Of a stretch of 32,859 nucleotides of DNA, positions 28,583-32,859 are shown piece after piece (positions within the stretch are counted from its first letter, which is position 1; each line of letters opens with the position of its first letter). The translations under genes and the position numbers were made by a program. The notes beneath the pieces are model-generated. The model was not told the origin of the DNA. It did not search any database and saw only the letters and a list, made by a program, of their open reading frames with translations. The stretch comes from CAYMLQ01 sp964390795 (GTDB lineage Bacteria > Verrucomicrobiota > Kiritimatiellia > RFP12 > UBA1067), in assembly GCA_964390795.1 (NCBI GenBank), contig CAYMLQ010000025.1, positions 1 through 32,859 of the forward strand, given 5' to 3'.

Positions 28583-29318
28583 CGCCTGCCCCGACAAGAA
28601 GCAGTCCGACGGCGAAGAGGCCGTAGAGGGGATAGTCTGCTTCGAACTCTTGCGGCTCAAAGCCATAATCGATGACATCGTCGGAAAGGGCCGACCACGT
28701 CGACCGAGTCCGATCCATCGCAGAGCCGGGCTGAACTGCAAGGCTCAGGTTCCGGTTGATCACCAGACCGCCAGACTCAAGCCACGGCTTCGGATCGATG
28801 GTCAGCGTTCCGTATCCGCGCCCCGCATTCGTACCAAGATACGGCGACGACCCGTCTGCCGCTGTACGCCGAAGCTCTAGGTGAAGATGCGGCGCCATGA
28901 CCTTACGACGCGCCGGGTCGGATGGATCGTCCGCGCGCCACTGAGCGGGACTCTGCCCAGACGGCGGCGAGAACCGGCCGTTGCTGGTATTACCGATTCT
29001 GCCCACCATCGCACCAGCGGCGACGCGCTGACCGGGCGACACGACCACGCTCGACATGTGCCCGTAGAGGGCCCAGGTCCCATTTCCGTGGTTGATCACG
29101 ACCGCGTTGCCGTACCCTCGAAGGCCCTGGGCGGGGCGCAGGTCGTCGCTGACGGTTTCGACCACTCCACCCTGAACCGCGATCACCGGCGTCCGGTTGC
29201 CCGAGTTCAGATCCATGCCCGCATGAACAGTAGGCCTGCCCGACGTGCGCCCCGGACGGGTACGCATGTTCGAGAGCATCTTCCCACGCTCAACTTGGAT
29301 AGGCGGAGCGTATGACAT
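28551..29318 (-). CDS. Second M23 metalloendopeptidase with C-terminal membrane anchor
   Basis: A 255-residue protein. M23 ligands are H32-x3-D36 (HAGMDL), H87 (YGHMS) and H144-L-H146 (PHLHLEL). An insertion (about 112-140: NGRFSPPSGQSPAQWRADDP) separates the last two. A linker (175-225) leads to one membrane helix (about 230-249: YPLYGLFAVGLLLVGAGVAL) and NLRNRFA. It starts MSYAPP, like the first M23 protein's MSYAPK. Their domain order is the same but the sequences differ greatly, so two separate enzymes or old paralogues. Probable virion-associated or lysis wall hydrolase. Confidence 0.88.
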   Translation of the reverse strand: MSYAPPIQVERGKMLSNMRTRPGRTSGRPTVHAGMDLNSGNRTPVIAVQGGVVETVSDDLRPAQGLRGYGNAVVINHGNGTWALYGHMSSVVVSPGQRVAAGAMVGRIGNTSNGRFSPPSGQSPAQWRADDPSDPARRKVMAPHLHLELRRTAADGSSPYLGTNAGRGYGTLTIDPKPWLESGGLVINRNLSLAVQPGSAMDRTRSTWSALSDDVIDYGFEPQEFEADYPLYGLFAVGLLLVGAGVALNLRNRFA

Positions 29319-29330
29319 CTTAGGCTTCTT

Positions 29331-29717
29331 TCAGACTCCCGTACCGAAGAGAATCTGCTGCGGCACCTGGTGGCGACCGAGGATGTTGCTCTTCACGGCG
29401 TTGGCGCAGATGTGACGGATTTCGTCCCAGCTGAGGAACATCGGCTGCTGGGCAGCGCACCGGCGACACGGCGAGATGACCGAGACGCCCTGCTGAAGCG
29501 GAGCGATTCCGTGCACCTTCTGACCGTAAACCACACCGAGGATCTCAGGCCACTCCAGGATCATCTTCGACTGCCACCCGCAGGTCTGGCACCCGAACAC
29601 GCACTCTAGGCCATGCTGAGCGATACGAGTACCGACCTCGCCCATCTCGTCAGCGCCAAGCCCCGACATCATGTCGGATGCGTCATCGGAAGACTCTGAA
29701 AAGACCTTCATGCTCAT
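29331..29717 (-). CDS. Zinc-ribbon-like protein, 128 residues
   Basis: From ATG 29717 (AGGAG upstream). Two C-x2-C pairs (FGCQTCGWQ and SPCRRCAAQ, about residues 43-46 and 83-86) could bind zinc. A helix follows (SWDEIRHICANAVKSNI). The acidic N-terminus is Met-rich. It ends 12 bases before the second M23 gene. Function unknown. Confidence 0.72.
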   Translation of the reverse strand: MSMKVFSESSDDASDMMSGLGADEMGEVGTRIAQHGLECVFGCQTCGWQSKMILEWPEILGVVYGQKVHGIAPLQQGVSVISPCRRCAAQQPMFLSWDEIRHICANAVKSNILGRHQVPQQILFGTGV

Positions 29718-29789
29718 GGCTTTCTCCTGTGAGGCTGACGTTATCGCGCACCTGCGCCGAACAGTCAACCTGCCCGATGCCAGCCGGGC

Positions 29790-30017
29790 TCAGCCTTCCT
29801 TGATCTGAACGCTCGACGATGGGCCTGTTAGGGTCGGCCCGCTGCCGATGGGGATCACGTGCGCGCCGTGCCAGTTTCGCAGGCTGAGGCACTCGCGGGC
29901 CTCGCGTACAACTTCTTCGGCCGCAGCAGAAGTCTCGTGCGCACGAGCGCGAAGAGCAGCGACCGCCTCCGCGAGAAGTCCCACCGAGTGGTTCATGCCC
30001 CCGTCGTCGTTGCTCAT
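29790..30017 (-). CDS. Hypothetical protein, 75 residues
   Basis: ATG 30017 with AGGAG upstream. It contains an Ala-rich helix (LLAEAVAALRARAHETSAAAEEVV) followed by a short strand-rich end (GAHVIPIGSGPTLTGP). The end resembles a structural-protein extension. No motif. Confidence 0.65.
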   Translation of the reverse strand: MSNDDGGMNHSVGLLAEAVAALRARAHETSAAAEEVVREARECLSLRNWHGAHVIPIGSGPTLTGPSSSVQIKEG

Positions 30018-30029
30018 GTATATCTCCTG

Positions 30030-30398
30030 TCAGCCCCTGCGCGGCCGATTTCGGAGGTCGTCCCCGAACGTGCGCAGCTCATCACCAAACTCACGAAGCT
30101 GGTTCCGCAGCTCCAGGGTCGCCTCTTTCTGGCTATCCATGGTCGATGATGCTGTCGTGAGCGCTTGGGTGCACTGCTGGATGACGCTCACCATCTGAGC
30201 CTGGGCGGCCTTGGTGTCGTCCACGCGCGCCTTGTGAAGGTCATCGAGCTGCTTCAGAAAAGCGGCGCGNNNNNNNNNNTCCTTGCTTTCACGCCAGAGC
30301 CCATAGATGACCAGGCCGAATACAACGACGAACACGCCGAGCAGGCCCGCTTGCAGCAGGCGCTCAGTGGCTGTCGTGATCGGTGCGACTGGGTCCAT
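30030..30398 (-). CDS. Single-span coiled-coil membrane protein (holin- or spanin-like)
   Basis: About 122 residues. One N-terminal membrane helix (about 16-34: AGLLGVFVVVFGLVIYGLW) is followed by a long coiled coil (AFLKQLDDLHKARVDDTKAAQ; STMDSQKEATLELRNQLRE). The run of 10 N falls after RESK; the same frame continues on both sides, so the gap size is compatible with a multiple-of-three error or none. Topology matches inner-membrane spanins or Rz-like and some holins. Context among virion-like genes and near the M23 gene suggests lysis, but this is inferred. TAGTCT lies 6 bases before the ATG. Confidence 0.68.
   Translation of the reverse strand: MDPVAPITTATERLLQAGLLGVFVVVFGLVIYGLWRESKXXXXRAAFLKQLDDLHKARVDDTKAAQAQMVSVIQQCTQALTTASSTMDSQKEATLELRNQLREFGDELRTFGDDLRNRPRRG
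30270..30279. other. Assembly gap (10 N)
   Basis: Ten undetermined bases inside the membrane coiled-coil gene. The length is probably a placeholder. Confidence 0.99.
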
Positions 30399-30481
30399 GG
30401 CGCGAGACTACATCATGATTACGGACGGTGCACGCAAGACTTCTACACTGTCGCGCGAGACTCTCGAAATCCTTGCAGAAA

Positions 30482-30727
30482 TCAGCCGTCGACCACCAGC
30501 ACAAGTCGGACGCCGTTCGCGCCGCGCATCTGGTGATCGGGCGCCTGCGCCCAGTAGTTGCAGCAGCCGTAGGTTTCCACCGGGACCTTCAGTCCCTTGC
30601 AGTAGCCGTCTGTCCCGCCGAGGTACTGAAGCTTCGAGCACGTCCCGCAGAAGTAGCCTGCGCCCGCGCGCGCGAAGCCTTCGACCTGAACGTATCCGGC
30701 GCCCTTTTTGATACTGGCTTCGCTCAT
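30482..30727 (-). CDS. Cys-rich small protein, HiPIP-like spacing
   Basis: An 81-residue protein (AAGGAG before ATG 30727). Cysteines are spaced F-C-G-T-C-S-K, then G-Y-C-K-G-L-K-V-P-V, then Y-G-C-C-N-Y-W. This resembles the C-x2-C-x(n)-C-x(n)-G-W/C-C pattern of high-potential iron-sulfur proteins, though one of the usual Trp positions is Cys and the fold is not proven. Zinc or disulfide use is equally possible. It sits among virion-like genes. Confidence 0.72.
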   Translation of the reverse strand: MSEASIKKGAGYVQVEGFARAGAGYFCGTCSKLQYLGGTDGYCKGLKVPVETYGCCNYWAQAPDHQMRGANGVRLVLVVDG

Positions 30728-30745
30728 GCTGAACTCCTTGTCGGA

Positions 30746-31024
30746 CTATGGAACCGGGACCGCCGCGACGACTTGCGGATCGCTGATGCTGCCCGTCCAG
30801 TTTGGCGACGTGGCGGCGGGCAGCGGTGCAGGGTCGAGCGCGTTCAACGTGTCGTAGTAGCACCAAGCGCTGAGGCCCGACGAGAGCACGCGCTGGAAGT
30901 ACCTCACGTTCCCGACGCTGACGACGTTGACGATGCTCGGCGCGTAGTACGTCGCAGGCGCGGGGCTGGGGATCGCCCCGTAGAGATCGCCTGCCGCGTA
31001 GTATGTCGCGTTGAAGTCGGCCAC
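30746..31024 (-). CDS. Hypothetical virion-associated protein, 92 residues
   Basis: Starts at GTG 31024, one base after the preceding gene. It is rich in Tyr, Ala, Pro and Val with beta-type strands (ATYYAAGDLYGAIPSP, SIVNVVSVGNVRYFQRVLSS). No charged helices and no motif. The neighbours look like structural proteins, so a minor virion component is likely. Confidence 0.68.
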   Translation of the reverse strand: MADFNATYYAAGDLYGAIPSPAPATYYAPSIVNVVSVGNVRYFQRVLSSGLSAWCYYDTLNALDPAPLPAATSPNWTGSISDPQVVAAVPVP

Positions 31025-31025
31025 G

Positions 31026-32078
31026 TCACACCGCCGGGACCACGTTCGTCAGCCACGGCATCGCAATCGACACCAAGCCGTTCGCGGTGAGGTAGACGGC
31101 GATCTTCGGATCTGCGGTGTTCAAGTTGAACGTGTCGAGCAGATTGTGCGTCGCGGAGAACGTCAACACGCCTGTCGTGTAGCCCTTCGGAATACGAGAC
31201 GGGATTCCCACAGACGCGACGCCTGCCTGCCCGACAATCAGGGGGTACATAGGCTCTCTGCCGTCATACGGGCTGACGCTGACGAAGTTGTTGACGGTGT
31301 ACGTCCAGTTGTTCAGCGCGGGGGTGCGCGACGCGACGAAACCCGTCTGCCCGCCAGTGTTGTAGTCCTCTCCCGCGAGGCCATACGCCTGCCAGTAGGA
31401 GATGCCAAGAACCTCATTCGTGTACCACGCGCCGCCGAGTTGGAACGGGTTAAGTTGGTTTGCGGGTGTGCCAGTAGCGCCCCCTGAGCTTGTGCCGAAG
31501 CGCCACGTCGGGTCTTGGTCGAGGCTCGACGTGGACCCCGGCGCGACGGATTCGGTGAGCGCGACGCGAACGTTCGCGACGGGACCAACGGTGTACCCGA
31601 TCAAGTACCAAGCGTATGCACCGTAGACGCCGGGGCTTGCGGTGTCGCTTGCCACGGCGCTAACATAACCTGTCCCGTTGGCGAGCACGTTGGAGACGGG
31701 CGATGCGTCCGTGCCCGTGCCGATCATAACCCGCCCGTCACCGCCGCCCGTCGTCGGGGCGACCGTCGCCGTCCCGCCTGTGTTGAATCCCGTCGCGCGG
31801 CTGTACTTGATGATCGCGTTGACACCGTTTGCGGTGCCGTTCTGTAGAATGTACTCGCGCCCGCCGACACCCCCCGGCTCACGGACGCGCGCCCACGCAC
31901 CCGCTACGCCGAAGCTCGCCGCAGTGGGCAGGAGATCGCCTGCGCCCGTGACGCCCGCGGTGCCAGTGCCCGACGACACCACGGTCCAGCCCGCGGCGAT
32001 GAGCGCAGTCTTCAACGCGAAGAGATAGCTACCTGCACCGTTGGTGACGACGTTGTTCGTTGATCCGACGTAGGCCAT
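31026..32078 (-). CDS. Phage virion (structural) protein, 350 residues
   Basis: The N-terminus L-F-A-L-K-T-A-L-I-A-A-G-W-T-V-V-S-S-G-T-G-T, the A-W-A-R-V-R-E-P-G-G...Y-I-L-Q motif and the Gly/Thr/Asn-rich strands are typical of a family of phage structural proteins with a beta-sandwich core. A Trp/Tyr-rich middle (LGGAWYTNEVLGISYWQAYG) and a final beta domain (GYTTGVLTFSATHNLLDTFNLN) follow. AGGAG precedes the ATG at 32078. Exact position in the virion is unknown (tail or capsid decoration). Confidence 0.78.
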   Translation of the reverse strand: MAYVGSTNNVVTNGAGSYLFALKTALIAAGWTVVSSGTGTAGVTGAGDLLPTAASFGVAGAWARVREPGGVGGREYILQNGTANGVNAIIKYSRATGFNTGGTATVAPTTGGGDGRVMIGTGTDASPVSNVLANGTGYVSAVASDTASPGVYGAYAWYLIGYTVGPVANVRVALTESVAPGSTSSLDQDPTWRFGTSSGGATGTPANQLNPFQLGGAWYTNEVLGISYWQAYGLAGEDYNTGGQTGFVASRTPALNNWTYTVNNFVSVSPYDGREPMYPLIVGQAGVASVGIPSRIPKGYTTGVLTFSATHNLLDTFNLNTADPKIAVYLTANGLVSIAMPWLTNVVPAV

Positions 32079-32093
32079 GACGTGTGCTCCTGA

Positions 32094-32609
32094 TCAGGCG
32101 AGGTAGAGGCCGCGGGCGAACGCGACGCCGCTGCCCACCGTGCCTTGCAGGGTGAGATCGTACCAGCCCGCAGGGATGCCTGCGACGGGCGCGGCGAGCG
32201 GCTGCGTGCCCAGCGTCCCCGTTCGCGTCCACGCCGCCACCGCAGGCCCGCCCGCGATAGGCACGAGCGAGAGGGCAGTCGTGTCACCCACGAGGGAGCC
32301 GCCGATGTACGCGGTGGCCGTGACTGCGAGAGTCGTGAGGGAGGGCAGGTAGACTGCGCCGATGTACGCGACCGCGCCGCCCGTCGAGGTGCCATTGAGT
32401 GTGAGCACCTGTTCCGAAAGGATTGGCGCTCCGCTCCCGACAGGCACCCATGTCGGTGTCGGGCCGTTTGTGGATGCGACGTAGAGCAGGCCCGTGTCCG
32501 TCGAATAGACCGTGTCGCCCGTCTGCACGTCGGCGCCTGATGGCAGCGGCGCAGGCAAGGTGACAGCACCCCAGAACGAATGAAACGGTGTCGGGCTGCG
32601 GGTTGCCAT
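32094..32609 (-). CDS. Tail-fibre-like virion protein, 171 residues
   Basis: Residues ~25-55 hold a repeat-like element common in phage tail fibres: G-D-T-V-Y-S-T-D-T-G-L-L-Y-V-A-S...P-T-W-V-P-V-G. The C-terminal ~110 residues form a predicted beta sandwich (TLAVTATAYIGGSLVGDTTA, AGWYDLTLQGTVGSGVAFAR). No chaperone tag or enzyme motif. It is located directly before the virion protein at 31026-32078. Confidence 0.72.
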   Translation of the reverse strand: MATRSPTPFHSFWGAVTLPAPLPSGADVQTGDTVYSTDTGLLYVASTNGPTPTWVPVGSGAPILSEQVLTLNGTSTGGAVAYIGAVYLPSLTTLAVTATAYIGGSLVGDTTALSLVPIAGGPAVAAWTRTGTLGTQPLAAPVAGIPAGWYDLTLQGTVGSGVAFARGLYLA

Positions 32610-32682
32610 GCGTATTCCGAAAGTGAGTGACTACCCTAGCACCGATGTGAGAGGTGAGAACCCAAGTCGCAGATCGCGCGCG

Positions 32683-32766
32683 TCAATCGGAGTCGAGCAC
32701 GCACGCCGTGCGGCGTTCACCGTACGTCGTCGGGGTCACTGAAACTTGGTAGAGACGCTTCGGCAT
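32683..32766 (-). CDS. Possible 27-residue protein
   Basis: MPKRLYQVSVTPTTYGERRT then ACVLDSD; ATG 32766 has AGGGG upstream and follows the end of the partial gene at 32784 by 17 bases. Too short to judge; included because the ribosome site and spacing are good. Confidence 0.4.
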   Translation of the reverse strand: MPKRLYQVSVTPTTYGERRTACVLDSD

Positions 32767-32783
32767 GATCTGCCCCTGCGCGA

Positions 32784-32858
32784 TCAAGGGATCGTCGTGA
32801 ACGCGATAGCGACTTGGCTGACCTCTTGCGCCGGGAACCATGAGTTGATGTTGACGCC
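32784..32858 (-). CDS. C-terminal end of a virion-like gene, 5' cut by window
   Basis: The minus-strand frame reads GVNINSWFPAQEVSQVAIAF then TTIP and stops at 32784. No other plausible frame crosses this edge. The alternating polar and hydrophobic residues suit the end of a structural beta protein, and it precedes tail-fibre-like genes. Confidence 0.6.
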   Translation of the reverse strand, partial: GVNINSWFPAQEVSQVAIAFTTIP

Positions 32859-32859
32859 G

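Overview
The window looks like part of a bacteriophage (or prophage) genome of a G+C-rich bacterium. Coding density is very high. Small genes are packed head to tail with ATGA, TGATG and GTGA overlaps. The window carries an amidase endolysin with a holin-like neighbour, two M23 endopeptidases, a tyrosine recombinase, a phage-type sigma factor, an MT-A70 DNA methyltransferase, a tRNA-Arg(CCU) and virion-like proteins. No terminase, capsid, portal or polymerase gene is visible, so the phage type and host cannot be fixed. A run of 10 N at 30270-30279 shows that this is a draft, probably metagenomic, assembly.

Layout. (1) 2-2442 (+): two adjacent leucine-rich-repeat-like proteins built from 20-residue Y-x-H-P-L-P units; the first carries a PcfJ-like domain and is cut by the window edge. 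(2) 9330 down to 2439 (-): coiled-coil and zinc-ribbon proteins, a lysis cassette (holin-like, coiled-coil, amidase), a winged-helix regulator, a RyR-like protein, MT-A70 methyltransferase and an M23 peptidase with a C-terminal membrane anchor. (3) 9600-12711 (+): HExxH metallopeptidase, membrane protein, unknown protein and HTH protein. (4) 15684 down to 12846 (-): a second, larger PcfJ-LRR protein and a small membrane protein. (5) 15800-17361 (+): FkbM-type methyltransferase and glycosyltransferase. (6) 20530 down to 17363 (-): tRNA-Arg, secreted protein, a 56-residue ribbon-helix-helix protein, an Nmad1/DUF1599-like protein and FmdB-type zinc ribbon. (7) 20608-21687 (+): integrase. (8) 24149 down to 21680 (-): SGNH hydrolase and an LRR-ADP-ribosyltransferase-NUDIX fusion. 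(9) 24250-26496 (+): unknown protein, lipoprotein, small protein, DUF5661-metallopeptidase. (10) 27911 to the right edge: DUF5872 and KTSR proteins, dual-specificity phosphatase, sigma factor, second M23, holin- or spanin-like protein and virion-like proteins, mostly on the minus strand.

The most striking content is a dispersed family of four Y-x-H-P-L-P repeat proteins carrying different enzymatic or accessory domains (two PcfJ, one ART plus NUDIX, one repeat-only). They also share a basic (K/R)-T-S-R tail. The same short basic K-T-S-R type motif occurs at the N-terminus of four unrelated proteins (9600, 11109, 26442-26954, 26941-27336). This looks like a common sorting, packaging or nucleic-acid-binding tag on a set of accessory proteins, and I rate it the best candidate for an undescribed system here. 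A second recurring design is an enzyme domain with a single C-terminal membrane helix and basic end (two M23 peptidases and the SGNH hydrolase). A third is a -10-like TAnnnT hexamer 6-11 bases before the start codon of many first-in-operon genes, which suggests leaderless or near-leaderless messages. Domain calls come from motif recognition by eye; no database search was possible.
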